From Pseudomonas sp. JQ170C (GTDB lineage Bacteria > Pseudomonadota > Gammaproteobacteria > Pseudomonadales > Pseudomonadaceae): a stretch of DNA of 64,000 nucleotides. How positions within the stretch are numbered: position 1 is the stretch's first letter; each line of letters starts with the position of its first letter. The translations under genes and the position numbers were made by a program. The DNA is taken from the NCBI RefSeq assembly GCF_035581345.1, contig NZ_CP141608.1, forward strand, positions 1,072,001-1,136,000, given 5' to 3'. This document shows, one piece after another, positions 44,348 through 54,734 of the stretch. The notes beneath the pieces are model-generated. The model was not told the origin of the DNA and searched no databases. It saw nothing but the letters and a program-made list of their open reading frames with translations.

Positions 44348-44725
44348 TCAGCCTTGCTGGTAACTGTCGATCACTTCCTGGGCAGCGCGAAAGGCATCGA
44401 TGGCCGCCGGTACACCGGCGTACACCGCGCAATGCAGCAGCGCTTCACGAATCTCTTCGACGGTGCAGCCGTTGTTCAAGGCGCCGCGTACGTGGCCCTT
44501 GAGCTCTAGCGGGCATTTGAGCGCGGTCAGCGCGGCCAGGGTGATCAAGCTGCGGGTTTTCAGCGGCAGGCCTTCACGGCTCCAGACGCTGCCCCACGCG
44601 TGCTCGTTGACGAAGTCCTGCAGCGGCTGGGTGAAGTCGGTAGCGTTGCCCAGTGCGCGATCGACGAAGGCATCGCCCATGACCTGACGGCGGACCTGTT
44701 CGCCGGTTTTGTTGTTGTCGCCCAT
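44348..44725 (-). CDS. carboxymuconolactone decarboxylase family protein
   Basis: Small all-helical protein of 125 residues. The CMD/AhpD-like core is LKTRSLITLAALTALKCPLEL, GHVRGALNNGCTVEEIREAL, HCAVYAGVPAAIDAF. It resembles the gamma-carboxymuconolactone decarboxylase PcaC subgroup more than AhpD, since the CxxC pair of AhpD is absent. No other protocatechuate-pathway gene is near, so I do not assign pcaC. ATG 44725 is preceded by AAGGAAA. It lies 10 bases downstream of the antiporter gene on the same strand. Confidence 0.85.
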   Translation of the reverse strand: MGDNNKTGEQVRRQVMGDAFVDRALGNATDFTQPLQDFVNEHAWGSVWSREGLPLKTRSLITLAALTALKCPLELKGHVRGALNNGCTVEEIREALLHCAVYAGVPAAIDAFRAAQEVIDSYQQG

Positions 44726-44735
44726 GTTGTTTTCC

Positions 44736-45821
44736 TTAGTGTTGGCGGCGCCAGGCGCGCAGGGTCGTGTACAGCAGACACGCCCCAAGCGCTGGCAGTG
44801 CATAGAACAGCATCAGTTTTTCCAGGCGGGTGGCCAACGGCATGCCTGTGGTGAAGGCCACCACATGCAGACCGTAGGCCAGGTACAAGCCGAGAAACAC
44901 AAGACCTTCGGCGCGGGTGACCCGGTAGCCCGAGTAGAACACCGGCAGGCTCAAGGCCGCGACACCGAGCATCACCGGCAGGTCGAAATCCAGGGCATTG
45001 GGCGAAATGGACAAGGGCTCGGGTGCTATCAGGGCCGTCAGGCCAAGCACCGCGAGCAGGTTGAAGAGGTTGCTGCCGATCACGTTGCCCACGGCGATCT
45101 CCCGTTCACCCCGCAGGGCCGCGATCAGCGAGGTCGCCAGCTCCGGCAGCGAGGTGCAGACCGCGACGACTGTCAGGCCGATCACCCGTTCCGATAACCC
45201 AAGGTCGACCGCCACTTCAACGGCGGCTTCCAGCAGCAGATGCCCGGCAAGGCTCAGCAAGCCCAGCCCCGTCAGCATCATCAGCAGGCTGGCGACCCAG
45301 AACCCGCCACCCTGCTGCGGTCGTGGGCCGGGGGCCGGGTAGGTGCGGGCATAGTGACGCGACTGATGCCAGAGGATGGCCAGGTAGCCCACCAGGCCTG
45401 CCAGCAACAGTGCACCTTCCAGGCGGCCGAGCAGCTCGTTGAGGGCCAGCAGATAGACCAGCACGCTGGCGCCGATCATCAGGGGAATGTCCAGGCGCAC
45501 CAGTTGACGCGAGACGCGCAACGGAATGATCAGCGCAGCCAGGCCCAGGGTGACCAGTATGTTGAAAATGTTGCTGCCGACCACGCTACCCACCGCCACA
45601 TCCGGTGCGCCGGTGTAGGCGGCCTGCAGGCTGACCGTGAGCTGCGGTGCGCTGCTGCCGAAGGCCACCAGGCTCAAGCCGATGATCAGCGGGCGTACTT
45701 GCAGGCTGGCGGCCATGCGCAGGGCCGCGCGCACCAGCAGTTCGGCACCGGCGATCAACAGCAGCAGGCCGAAGCTCAGCTGCAGCAGGCTGAAGGTGGG
45801 TAAAGCGGCCAGGTCGAAAAT
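44736..45821 (-). CDS. calcium/sodium antiporter (YrbG family), probable AUU start
   Basis: Cation/Ca2+ exchanger of about 361 residues. The two inverted alpha repeats are visible: VRPLIIGLSLVAFGSSAPQL in the first half and ERVIGLTVVAVCTSLPELAT in the second, with GSVVGSNIFNILVTLG and GNVIGSNLFNLLAVLG. The first conventional start (TTG 45758) would cut the first helix in half. The only well-placed initiator is ATT 45821, with GGAG 7 bases upstream and an in-frame TAA four codons before it, giving MFDLAALPTFSLLQLSFG. The ribosome site lies close to the stop of the upstream rlpA-like gene, suggesting coupling. Confidence 0.82.
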   Translation of the reverse strand: MFDLAALPTFSLLQLSFGLLLLIAGAELLVRAALRMAASLQVRPLIIGLSLVAFGSSAPQLTVSLQAAYTGAPDVAVGSVVGSNIFNILVTLGLAALIIPLRVSRQLVRLDIPLMIGASVLVYLLALNELLGRLEGALLLAGLVGYLAILWHQSRHYARTYPAPGPRPQQGGGFWVASLLMMLTGLGLLSLAGHLLLEAAVEVAVDLGLSERVIGLTVVAVCTSLPELATSLIAALRGEREIAVGNVIGSNLFNLLAVLGLTALIAPEPLSISPNALDFDLPVMLGVAALSLPVFYSGYRVTRAEGLVFLGLYLAYGLHVVAFTTGMPLATRLEKLMLFYALPALGACLLYTTLRAWRRQH

Positions 45822-45841
45822 GTTCGTACTCCGTTACAGGA

Positions 45842-46213
45842 TCAGTCGCTGAGACTTTGTACCCGTACCCGCGCCGTTCCGCTACGGATCATGCCCAGTT
45901 TTTCTGCGGCGGCCTGAGACAGGTCAATCAACCGGCCACGGGTGTGCGGGCCGCGGTCATTGATGCGGACCACGACCGTGCGATCGTTTTTCAAATTGGT
46001 GACCTTGACCCGGGTGCCGAAGGGCAGGCTGCGGTGGGCAGCGGTCATGGCGTTTTTATTGAAGGGCTCGCCACTGGCGGTGCGTTTGCCGTGGTGTCGG
46101 GAGCCGTAATAGGAGGCGGTGCCGGTCTTGTCGTAACCGCGTGGATCGATATTGTGGCTGGCGCAGCCGGCCAGCAGGGTGAAGAGCGCGAGTGCGCTGA
46201 GGGGACGCCACAT
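45842..46213 (-). CDS. short RlpA-like lipoprotein
   Basis: Lipoprotein of 123 residues with lipobox LLAGC (Cys17) and a double-psi beta-barrel domain ([57 protein letters not shown] in parts). The conserved catalytic-type residues of the RlpA lytic transglycosylase fold (His, Asp) are present, but there is no SPOR domain, so it is a short relative of RlpA and not the full septal protein. Start ATG 46213 ([11 protein letters not shown]) gives an intact signal; ATG 46243 is in frame. It is followed by the antiporter gene 20 bases on. Confidence 0.85.
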   Translation of the reverse strand: MWRPLSALALFTLLAGCASHNIDPRGYDKTGTASYYGSRHHGKRTASGEPFNKNAMTAAHRSLPFGTRVKVTNLKNDRTVVVRINDRGPHTRGRLIDLSQAAAEKLGMIRSGTARVRVQSLSD

Positions 46214-46241
46214 GTGTGCAGGTGCTCCAGAAGGGAGGGAC

Positions 46242-46291
46242 ATCGCGGGGCAGGCCTGCTCCTACAGGTAGGAGCGGGCCTGCCCCGCGAT
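46242..46291. repeat. REP element, inverted pair
   Basis: Variant with GCAGGCCTGCTCC in the left arm and GGAGCGGGCCTGCC in the right arm. It lies between the gatB end and the rlpA-like start, both on the minus strand. Confidence 0.88.
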
Positions 46292-46297
46292 CAGCAA

Positions 46298-47743
46298 TTA
46301 CCCTTCGAGCTTGCTCTTGAGCAATTGGTTCACTTGCTGCGGGTTGGCCTTGCCTTTGGACGCCTTCATGGCCTGGCCGACGAAGAAGCCGAACATCTTG
46401 CCGCGCTTGGCCTCATCGGCGGCGCGGTACTGCTCGACCTGCTCGGCGTTGGCCGCCAGCACTTCGTCCAGGACCTTCTCGATCGCACCGCTGTCGGTGA
46501 CCTGCTTGAGGCCCTCGGCTTCGATGATCTGGTCGGCATCGCCTTCACCGGCGGCCATCTTCTCGAACACGACCTTGGCAATCTTGCCGCTGATGGTGTT
46601 GTCGAGGATGCGCTTGAGCATGCCGCCCAGGTGTTCGGCGCTGACCGGCGCCTGGTCGATTTCAAGGCCCAGCTTGTTAAGCAGGCTGCCCAGCTCGACC
46701 ATGACCCAGTTGGCGGCAAGCTTGGCATCGCCACACACGCTGACCACTTGCTCGAAGTAGTCGGCCTGCTCGCGGCTGGAGGCCAGCACGTTGGCATCGT
46801 AGGCCGAGAGGCCGAACTGGCTCTGGAAGCGCTCGCGCTTTTGCGGTGGCAGTTCCGGCAGGGTGGCGCGGATGGTGTCGAGGTAGGCACCCTCGATCAC
46901 TACCGGCAGCAGGTCCGGGTCGGGGAAGTAACGGTAGTCGTTGGCCTCCTCCTTGCTGCGCATGGAGCGGGTTTCGTCTTTGTTCGGGTCGTACAGGCGG
47001 GTTTCCTGGATGACCTTGCCGCCGTCTTCGATCAGTTCGATCTGGCGCTGGATCTCGCTGTTGATCGCGCGCTCGATGAAGCGGAACGAGTTGACGTTCT
47101 TGATCTCGCAGCGGGTGCCGAACGCTTCCTGGCCCTTGGGGCGGATCGAGACGTTGCAGTCGCAGCGCAGCGAACCTTCGGCCATGTTGCCGTCGCAGAT
47201 GCCCAGGTAGCGCACCAGGGCGTGGATGGCCTTGACGTAGGCCACGGCTTCCTTGGCGCTGCGCATCTCGGGCTCGGAGACGATTTCCAGCAGCGGGGTG
47301 CCGGCACGGTTCAGGTCGATGCCGGTCGAGCCGCTGAAGTCTTCGTGCAGGCTCTTGCCGGCGTCTTCTTCAAGGTGCGCACGGGTAATGCCGATGCGCT
47401 TGACGGTGCCGTCTTCCAGGGCGATGTCCAGGTGACCCTTGCCGACGATCGGCAGCTCCATCTGGCTGATCTGGTAGCCCTTGGGCAGGTCGGGGTAGAA
47501 GTAGTTCTTGCGCGCGAACACGTTGTGATGGCCGATCTCGGCGTCAATCGCCAGACCGAACATGCAGGCCATGCGCACCGCTTCCTGGTTGAGCACCGGC
47601 AGTACGCCGGGCATGCCCAGGTCGATCAGGCTGGCCTGGGTATTGGGCTCGGAGCCGAACGTGGTGGCGCTGCCGGAGAAAATCTTCGACTGGGTGGCGA
47701 GCTGGGTGTGAATCTCCAGCCCGATGACAACTTCCCATTGCAT
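46298..47743 (-). CDS. gatB: Asp/Glu-tRNA amidotransferase subunit B
   Basis: GatB (481 residues), the kinase-like subunit that activates Glu-tRNA-Gln or Asp-tRNA-Asn for amidation. Landmarks are the N-terminal [43 protein letters not shown] and [12 protein letters not shown] (Zn site). The helical and YqeY-like tail ([20 protein letters not shown]) binds tRNA. Start ATG 47743 lies 11 bases after gatA. Last of gatC-gatA-gatB. Confidence 0.97.
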   Translation of the reverse strand: MQWEVVIGLEIHTQLATQSKIFSGSATTFGSEPNTQASLIDLGMPGVLPVLNQEAVRMACMFGLAIDAEIGHHNVFARKNYFYPDLPKGYQISQMELPIVGKGHLDIALEDGTVKRIGITRAHLEEDAGKSLHEDFSGSTGIDLNRAGTPLLEIVSEPEMRSAKEAVAYVKAIHALVRYLGICDGNMAEGSLRCDCNVSIRPKGQEAFGTRCEIKNVNSFRFIERAINSEIQRQIELIEDGGKVIQETRLYDPNKDETRSMRSKEEANDYRYFPDPDLLPVVIEGAYLDTIRATLPELPPQKRERFQSQFGLSAYDANVLASSREQADYFEQVVSVCGDAKLAANWVMVELGSLLNKLGLEIDQAPVSAEHLGGMLKRILDNTISGKIAKVVFEKMAAGEGDADQIIEAEGLKQVTDSGAIEKVLDEVLAANAEQVEQYRAADEAKRGKMFGFFVGQAMKASKGKANPQQVNQLLKSKLEG

Positions 47744-47754
47744 GTGGTGATCCC

Positions 47755-49206
47755 TCAGAAGCCGTTAGGTGCGCGAGTGTGCCAATCAGTGACTTGCTGA
47801 TAGCGGTGCGCGACGTTGAGCAGGCGGCCTTCCTGGAAGTACGGGGCCAGCAGTTGCACACCAACCGGCAGGCCATCGACAAAACCGGCCGGCATCGACA
47901 GGCCGGGCAGGCCGGCGAGGTTGGCGGTGATGGTGTAGATGTCTTCCAGGTACTCGGCGACCGGATCGCTGTTCTTGGCGCCGATTTTCCAGGCCAGGTT
48001 TGGCGTGGTCGGGCCCAGGATCACGTCGACGTCTTCAAAGGCGGCCATGAAGTCGTTCTTGATCAGGCGGCGGATCTTCTGCGCCTTCAGGTAGTAGGCG
48101 TCGTAGTAGCCAGCCGAGAGGGCGTAGGTACCGACCATGATGCGGCGCTGCACTTCACTGCCGAAACCTTCGCCGCGGGAGCGTTTGTACAGGTCGGTCA
48201 GGTCAGCCGGGTTCTCGCAACGGTAGCCGAAGCGCACGCCGTCGAAACGTGACAGGTTGGAGGAGGCTTCGGCCGGGGCGATCACGTAGTACGCGGCGAT
48301 GGCGTGCTGCATGTTCGGCAGGCTGATTTCCTTGATCACGGCACCCTGCTTTTCCAGCTCCTTGACGCTGGCCTGGATCAGCTCGGCGATGCGTGGGTCG
48401 AGCCCTGCGCCGAAGTACTCCTTCGGCAAGCCGATGCGCAGGCCTTGCAGCGAGCCGTTCAGGCTGGCGCTGTAGTCCGGGACCGGCTCGTCGATGCTGG
48501 TGGAGTCTTTGGCGTCGAAGCCGGCCATCGCTTGCAGCATCAGCGCGCAGTCTTCGGCAGTGCGGGCCATCGGGCCGCCCTGGTCGAGGCTGGAGGCGTA
48601 GGCGATCATGCCCCAGCGCGAAACACGACCGTACGTCGGTTTCAGGCCGGTGAGGTTGGTCAGGGCGGCAGGCTGGCGGATCGAACCGCCGGTGTCGGTG
48701 CCGGTGGCGGCAGGCAGCAGGCGCGCAGCTACTGCTGCTGCCGAGCCACCGGACGAACCGCCGGGAACGTGTTCGAGGTTCCACGGGTTCTTGACCGGAC
48801 CGTAGTGGCTCGACTCGTTGGCCGAGCCCATGGCGAACTCGTCCATGTTGGTCTTGCCCAGGGTCACGGCGCCGGCTTCGGCCAGTTTGGCAACCACGGT
48901 GGCGTTGTAGGGCGCCTTGAAGTTGTCGAGCATCTTCGAGCCGCAGCTGGTGCGTACGCCCTCGGTGCAGAACAGGTCCTTGTGCGCCAGCGGGGCGCCG
49001 AGCAGGGCACCGGTTTCACCGGCAGCGCGACGGGCGTCGGCAGCACGGGCCTGGCTCAGGGCCAGTTCGTCGGTGACGCTGATGAAGCTGTTCAGTTGAG
49101 GGTCGAGCTGCTTGATTCGCGCCAGCAGGCTCTGGGTCAGCTCTTCGGAAGAGAATTTCTTGTCGGCGAGTCCGCGGGCGATCTCGGCCAGGGTCAGTTG
49201 ATGCAT
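47755..49206 (-). CDS. gatA: Asp/Glu-tRNA amidotransferase subunit A
   Basis: GatA (483 residues), the glutaminase subunit of the amidase-signature family. The Ser-cisSer-Lys triad lies in [13 protein letters not shown] (Lys), [13 protein letters not shown] (cis-Ser) and [12 protein letters not shown] (nucleophile Ser). It frees ammonia from glutamine for GatB. ATG 49206 is 16 bases after the gatC stop. Confidence 0.97.
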   Translation of the reverse strand: MHQLTLAEIARGLADKKFSSEELTQSLLARIKQLDPQLNSFISVTDELALSQARAADARRAAGETGALLGAPLAHKDLFCTEGVRTSCGSKMLDNFKAPYNATVVAKLAEAGAVTLGKTNMDEFAMGSANESSHYGPVKNPWNLEHVPGGSSGGSAAAVAARLLPAATGTDTGGSIRQPAALTNLTGLKPTYGRVSRWGMIAYASSLDQGGPMARTAEDCALMLQAMAGFDAKDSTSIDEPVPDYSASLNGSLQGLRIGLPKEYFGAGLDPRIAELIQASVKELEKQGAVIKEISLPNMQHAIAAYYVIAPAEASSNLSRFDGVRFGYRCENPADLTDLYKRSRGEGFGSEVQRRIMVGTYALSAGYYDAYYLKAQKIRRLIKNDFMAAFEDVDVILGPTTPNLAWKIGAKNSDPVAEYLEDIYTITANLAGLPGLSMPAGFVDGLPVGVQLLAPYFQEGRLLNVAHRYQQVTDWHTRAPNGF

Positions 49207-49222
49207 GGCAGGCTCTATTCCC

Positions 49223-49510
49223 TTACTCGATGACTTTCGGAACCAGGTACAGGCCGTTTTCGGTCGCCGGGGCGATGGCCTGGTAGGATTCGCGCTGGTT
49301 ACTTTCTGTTACCACATCGGCGCGCAGGCGCTGACTGGCTTCAAGGGGGTGGGCCAGTGGCTCGATGCCAGTGGTGTCGACCGCTTGCATCTGGTCGACC
49401 AGTCCCAGAATACTGTTCAGGGCATCGGTAGTGCGTGGCAAATCGCCGTCATTGAGGCCCAATCGGGCCAGATGAGCGATCTTTTCCACGTCGCAGCGTT
49501 CAAGCGCCAT
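49223..49510 (-). CDS. gatC: Asp/Glu-tRNA amidotransferase subunit C
   Basis: GatC (95 residues), the small subunit that wraps around and stabilises GatA-GatB. The sequence [20 protein letters not shown] and [20 protein letters not shown] fits the family. ATG 49510 has GGAG upstream (ATCTCC on the plus strand). First gene of the operon, divergent from mreB across a 201-base gap. Confidence 0.95.
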   Translation of the reverse strand: MALERCDVEKIAHLARLGLNDGDLPRTTDALNSILGLVDQMQAVDTTGIEPLAHPLEASQRLRADVVTESNQRESYQAIAPATENGLYLVPKVIE

Positions 49511-49638
49511 GGGGATCTCCTGGGGAAACAAAACGGAATTGGTCCGCGATGAGGAACATGCTGACAGATTTACGGTCATAAGGCCGCGATCGTGTGCTGG
49601 CTTGCTCGGAAAAACTGCCAATTTAACATATTGGCGCC

Positions 49639-49667
49639 TTGCCCAAAATCCCCGCCGTTGTTAGAGT
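49639..49667 (+). promoter_or_regulatory. candidate sigma-70 promoter of mreB
   Basis: TTGCCC (49639-49644), a 17-base spacer and TAGAGT (49662-49667) each match 4 of 6 consensus positions. Transcription would start about 40 bases before the mreB ATG. Confidence 0.45.
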
Positions 49668-49699
49668 TTGCCGCACTTTTTTACCCACGCGTTGCCTAG

Positions 49700-50749
<1,050 letters not shown>

Positions 50750-50779
50750 GCTGGCTGCAGCAATCATGCCGCCCGGTTT

Positions 50780-50806
50780 ACAGGTAGTGCCCACAGTGCT
50801 ACCTGT
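50780..50806 (+). other. hairpin in the mreB-mreC gap
   Basis: ACAGGTAG/CTACCTGT, an 8-bp stem with an 11-base loop, between mreB and mreC. A partial terminator or a processing site could lower mreCD expression relative to mreB. Confidence 0.5.
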
Positions 50807-50915
50807 ATGTGCTGGGCTGACGTCCGTGTGGGCGTCATTTTCCGTCAATCCACAAGCAGGCCGGTGCATTGCCGTATGAATGACCTCTTGAATCGTCGTC
50901 CACGAGGAGCGGCCC

Positions 50916-51980
50916 ATTAAACCGCTTTTCGCCAAGGGCCCTTCGCTGGGCGTACGCCTGCTGGTGCTGGTTGTGCTGTCGATCACCCTGATGGTGGTCG
51001 ATGCGCGCTTCACCCTGCTCAAACCGGTGCGCAGCCAGATGGGGCTGGTGTTGATGGAGTCCTATCACATCACCGACTTGCCGCAGAGTCTGTGGCAGGG
51101 CATCGCCAGCCAATTCGGCAGCCGTACCGAGCTGATCGCCGAGAACGAAAAACTCAAGACCGAAGCCTTGCTGATGCAAGGGCGCGTGCAAAAGCTCGCG
51201 GCCTTGACCGAGCAGAACGTGCGCCTGCGCGAGCTGCTCAATTCCTCGGCATTGGTCAATGAGAAGGTCGAGGTCGCCGAGCTGATCGGTGTCGACCCCA
51301 ACCCGTTCACCCACCGTATCCTGATCAACAAGGGCGAGCGCGATGGCGTAGTCCTGGGCCAGCCGGTGCTCGACGCCCGTGGCCTGATGGGGCAGGTGGT
51401 GGAGCTGATGCCCTACACCGCGCGCGTCCTGCTGCTGACCGATACCACCCACAGCATTCCTGTACAGGTCAATCGCAACGGTTTGCGGGCCATCGCCAGT
51501 GGTACCGGCAATCCAGAGCGCCTGGAACTGCGCCATGTCGCCGATACCGCCGACATCAAGGAAGGCGACCTGCTGGTCAGTTCTGGCCTGGGGCAGCGTT
51601 TCCCGGCCGGTTATCCGGTGGCCACGGTCAAGGAAGTGATCCACGACTCCGGTCAGCCGTTCGCCATTGTCCGGGCCATCCCCACCGCCGCACTCAATCG
51701 CAGTCGCTACTTGTTGCTGGTGTTCACCGATAGCCGCACCCCCGAGCAGCGCGCGAGCGATGCCGCGATGGCCCAGGAAGCCGCAGATCGACAAGGTCTG
51801 ACCGGGACCGCCGAGGCGGTTGCGCCCGGCGCGGCACCAGCGGCACCCGCACCTGCGGTCGGTAGCGCGCCGGCAACGCCTGCCAACGCCGCACCCGCAG
51901 CAGCGCCTGCTACCGCGCCTGCAGCAACGCCGGCAGCGGCCAGCGGCACTGCTTCGCCCCCTTCCCGGGAGAGAAACTGA
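50916..51980 (+). CDS. mreC: cell-shape protein MreC, probable AUU start
   Basis: Bitopic inner-membrane protein of about 354 residues that scaffolds the elongasome. ATT 50916 is the only well-placed initiator: GAGGAG lies 6 bases upstream, the frame is closed by a TGA at 50889, and the next conventional start (GTG 50964) would delete half the transmembrane anchor. The protein then begins MKPLFAKGPSLGVRLLVLVV. A coiled coil follows (IAENEKLKTEALLMQGRVQKL in parts), then the beta-barrel MreC domain to about residue 275. The tail from about residue 305 is low-complexity Ala/Pro (APAAPAPAVGSAPATPA). It overlaps mreD by one base. Confidence 0.93.
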   Translation: MKPLFAKGPSLGVRLLVLVVLSITLMVVDARFTLLKPVRSQMGLVLMESYHITDLPQSLWQGIASQFGSRTELIAENEKLKTEALLMQGRVQKLAALTEQNVRLRELLNSSALVNEKVEVAELIGVDPNPFTHRILINKGERDGVVLGQPVLDARGLMGQVVELMPYTARVLLLTDTTHSIPVQVNRNGLRAIASGTGNPERLELRHVADTADIKEGDLLVSSGLGQRFPAGYPVATVKEVIHDSGQPFAIVRAIPTAALNRSRYLLLVFTDSRTPEQRASDAAMAQEAADRQGLTGTAEAVAPGAAPAAPAPAVGSAPATPANAAPAAAPATAPAATPAAASGTASPPSRERN

Positions 51981-52468
51981 TGGTAAGTACTCGCAGCCGA
52001 AACGGCTGGGTAGTCTGGCTGACCTTCCTCGTTGGCCTGCTGCTCAGCGTTTCGCCGTTGCCGCAGTTCATGGAGGTCTTCCGGCCGATGTGGCTGGCGC
52101 TGCTGCTGGCCTTCTGGACCCTGGCCCTGCCGCATAAGGTCGGCATGACCACCGCGTTTGTCCTGGGCCTTGCCGAGGACGTCTTGTACGGCACCTTGCT
52201 GGGGCAGAACGCCCTGGTGCTCACCTTGATCACGTTCTTGGTGCTGTCGTTGCAGCAGCGCCTGCGGATGTTCCCGATGTGGCAGCAAAGCCTGGTGATC
52301 CTGGTGATCTTCGGCCTGGCACAGCTGATACAGCTGTGGCTTAGCGCCCTGACCGGCAATCGCCTGCCGACCCTGGCGCTGATCTGGTCAGCGGTCATCA
52401 GCGCCTTGCTCTGGCCCTGGATCAGCTACGGCCTGCGCGGCCTGCGATTGCGCCTGAGCATCAACTGA
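51980..52468 (+). CDS. mreD: rod-shape protein MreD
   Basis: Polytopic membrane protein of 162 residues with about five helices (WVVWLTFLVGLLLSVSPLP, LALLLAFWTLALPHKVGM, LVLTLITFLVLSLQQRL, SLVILVIFGLAQLIQLWL). ATG 51980 shares a base with the mreC stop (TGATG). Partner of MreB/MreC in the elongasome. Confidence 0.94.
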   Translation: MVSTRSRNGWVVWLTFLVGLLLSVSPLPQFMEVFRPMWLALLLAFWTLALPHKVGMTTAFVLGLAEDVLYGTLLGQNALVLTLITFLVLSLQQRLRMFPMWQQSLVILVIFGLAQLIQLWLSALTGNRLPTLALIWSAVISALLWPWISYGLRGLRLRLSIN

Positions 52469-52502
52469 GCCTGCTACCCGACGTTGACAGGGAGAAGTCA
52501 CG

Positions 52503-53108
52503 ATGACCCTGCTGTACCTGGCCTCTGGTTCACCGCGCCGCCGTGAGTTGCTGACCCAGATCGGCATTCCCTTTACCACGCTGAGCGCTTCGATCGACGA
52601 AAGCCCTTTGTCGGGCGAAGCCGCGCTTGCCTATGTCGAGCGTCTGGCGCGGGACAAGGCCGCAGCCGGAATGGCCACCTTGGCAGGCCCGTCCGCGGGC
52701 GCACCCTTTGCCGTACTGGGTGCCGACACTGCGGTGGTGCTGGACGGACGCATTCTGGGCAAACCCATGGACCGTGAAGACGCCCTGGCCATGCTGGCGG
52801 CGTTGTCTGGCCGCGAGCATCAAGTACTGACTGCCGTGGCGGTTGCCGACGGCGAGCGGTGCCTGAGCGTCTGCGTTGCCAGTCAGGTCAGGTTTCGTCA
52901 CATTACCCCACAAGAAGCACAGGCCTACTGGGACAGCGGCGAGCCGCTGGACAAGGCAGGCAGCTATGCCATTCAAGGGCTCGGTGCGGTGTTCGTGCAG
53001 CGCATCGAAGGCAGTTATTCGGCGGTGGTCGGTTTACCCTTGAGTGAAACTGCCGAGCTGCTCAGCCAATTCGCCATCCCTTGCTGGCAACCGATGTCGG
53101 CCCGTTGA
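52503..53108 (+). CDS. maf: Maf-family nucleoside triphosphate pyrophosphatase
   Basis: House-cleaning nucleotide pyrophosphatase (201 residues), YhdE-like, acting on dTTP, UTP and modified pyrimidines. Motifs are [42 protein letters not shown] and a late [15 protein letters not shown] 52503 has AGGGAG about 8 bases upstream. It lies between mreD and rng as in E. coli. Confidence 0.93.
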   Translation: MTLLYLASGSPRRRELLTQIGIPFTTLSASIDESPLSGEAALAYVERLARDKAAAGMATLAGPSAGAPFAVLGADTAVVLDGRILGKPMDREDALAMLAALSGREHQVLTAVAVADGERCLSVCVASQVRFRHITPQEAQAYWDSGEPLDKAGSYAIQGLGAVFVQRIEGSYSAVVGLPLSETAELLSQFAIPCWQPMSAR

Positions 53109-53188
53109 ACGAGGACACACCGGACAGCTGCTAGCCAGTCGCCTGCGAGCGATCCATCATTACTGAAGTCCTTTGACGAGAGCCTGCC

Positions 53189-54646
53189 ATGAGTGAAGAG
53201 ATTCTGATCAATATCACACCGATGGAATCACGCGTGGCGGTGGTGGAGAACGGTGTTCTTCAGGAAGTGCATGTAGAGCGTACCCAGCGGCGCGGCATTG
53301 TCGGCAACATCTACAAGGGCAAGGTGGTTCGCGTGTTGCCCGGAATGCAGGCAGCATTCGTCGACATCGGCCTGGACCGCGCCGCCTTCATTCATGCTTC
53401 GGAAATTTCCCAGCGCGAAGGCTCGGCCGTAGAAAGCATCAGCGCCCTGGTTCACGAGGGCCAGAGCCTGGTGGTGCAGGTCACCAAGGATCCGATTGGC
53501 TCCAAAGGCGCGCGCCTGACCACGCAACTGTCGATTCCTTCGCGTTACCTGGTGTACATGCCGCGTACCAGCCACGTTGGCATTTCCCTGAAGATCGAAG
53601 ACGAAGCCGAACGTGAACGCCTCAAGCAGGTGGTAACCGACTGCGTGGCCCAGGAAAACATCCAGGACGCCGGGGGCTTCATCCTGCGTACCGCGGCCGA
53701 AGGCGCCGGTGCCGACGAGATCCTGATGGATATCCGTTACCTGCGCAGGCTCTGGGACCAGATTGGCGCCCAGATCAAGACCGTCGGCGCACCGACCGAA
53801 ATCTACGAAGACCTGGGCCTGGCACTGCGCACGCTGCGCGACCTGGTCAATCCGAAGATCGAGAAAATCCGCATCGACTCCCGGGAAACCTTCCAGAAGA
53901 CCACGCAGTTCGTCGCCGAACTGATGCCGGAAATCGCCGATCGTCTGGAACACTACCCGGGCGAGCGGCCGATCTTCGATCTCTATGGCGTGGAAGACGA
54001 GATCCAGCGCGCGCTGGAGCGCAAGGTGCCGCTCAAGTCCGGAGGCTACCTGGTGGTCGATCCGGCCGAGGCGATGACCACCATCGACGTCAACACCGGC
54101 GCGTTCGTCGGGCACCGCAACCTCGAAGAGACCATCTTCAAGACCAACCTGGAAGCGGCCACCGCCATCGCCCGGCAGCTTCGCCTGCGCAACATCGGCG
54201 GGATCATCATCATCGACTTCATCGACATGGAAGATGAGGAGCACCAGCGTCAGGTGCTGCGCACCCTGGAAAAGCAGCTGGAGCGCGACCACGCCAAGAC
54301 CAATATCATCGGCATCACCGAATTGGGCCTGGTGCAGATGACCCGCAAGCGTACCCGTGAAAGCCTGGAGCAGGTGTTGTGTGAGCCGTGCCTGTGCTGC
54401 CAGGGCCGGGGCAAGCTGAAAACCCCCGAGACAGTCTGTTACGAGATTTTCCGCGAAATTCTTCGCGAAGCGCGTGCCTATCAGGCTGAAGGCTATAGAG
54501 TACTGGCCAATCAAAAGGTAGTGGATCGCCTGCTGGATGAAGAGTCGGGGAACGTGGCCGAGCTTGAAACCTTCATCGGACGAACCATTCGCTTTCAAGT
54601 CGAGTCCATGTATTCCCAGGAGCAATATGATGTGGTGCTGCTCTGA
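53189..54646 (+). CDS. rng: ribonuclease G
   Basis: Endoribonuclease of the RNase E/G family (485 residues) that matures the 16S rRNA 5' end and degrades mRNA. An S1-like domain (residues ~38-125: RRGIVGNIYKGKVVRVLPGM in parts) precedes the catalytic region; the DNase I-like site has MTTIDVNTGAFVG and IIIIDFIDMEDEEHQ, whose acidic residues bind Mg. The zinc-link cysteines are in CEPCLCCQGRG. It lacks the RNase E scaffold tail. It follows maf after 80 bases. Confidence 0.96.
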   Translation: MSEEILINITPMESRVAVVENGVLQEVHVERTQRRGIVGNIYKGKVVRVLPGMQAAFVDIGLDRAAFIHASEISQREGSAVESISALVHEGQSLVVQVTKDPIGSKGARLTTQLSIPSRYLVYMPRTSHVGISLKIEDEAERERLKQVVTDCVAQENIQDAGGFILRTAAEGAGADEILMDIRYLRRLWDQIGAQIKTVGAPTEIYEDLGLALRTLRDLVNPKIEKIRIDSRETFQKTTQFVAELMPEIADRLEHYPGERPIFDLYGVEDEIQRALERKVPLKSGGYLVVDPAEAMTTIDVNTGAFVGHRNLEETIFKTNLEAATAIARQLRLRNIGGIIIIDFIDMEDEEHQRQVLRTLEKQLERDHAKTNIIGITELGLVQMTRKRTRESLEQVLCEPCLCCQGRGKLKTPETVCYEIFREILREARAYQAEGYRVLANQKVVDRLLDEESGNVAELETFIGRTIRFQVESMYSQEQYDVVLL

Positions 54647-54734
54647 CGCAGTCTGATTGCACCTGCCCGAAAGGCCGGGTGGCAAAGCGCCCGGTTGCGG
54701 CCATAGTTAAGGCACGACTTGGAGGGCCATTGCC

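Noticed and set aside
44348..44725. Assignment of the carboxymuconolactone decarboxylase-like gene as pcaC
   Set aside because: No protocatechuate-pathway genes are nearby and the family has many members of other function.
45857..47800. 647-residue plus-strand frame opposite the rlpA-like gene and gatB
   Set aside because: Shadow of conserved genes; no domain recognisable.
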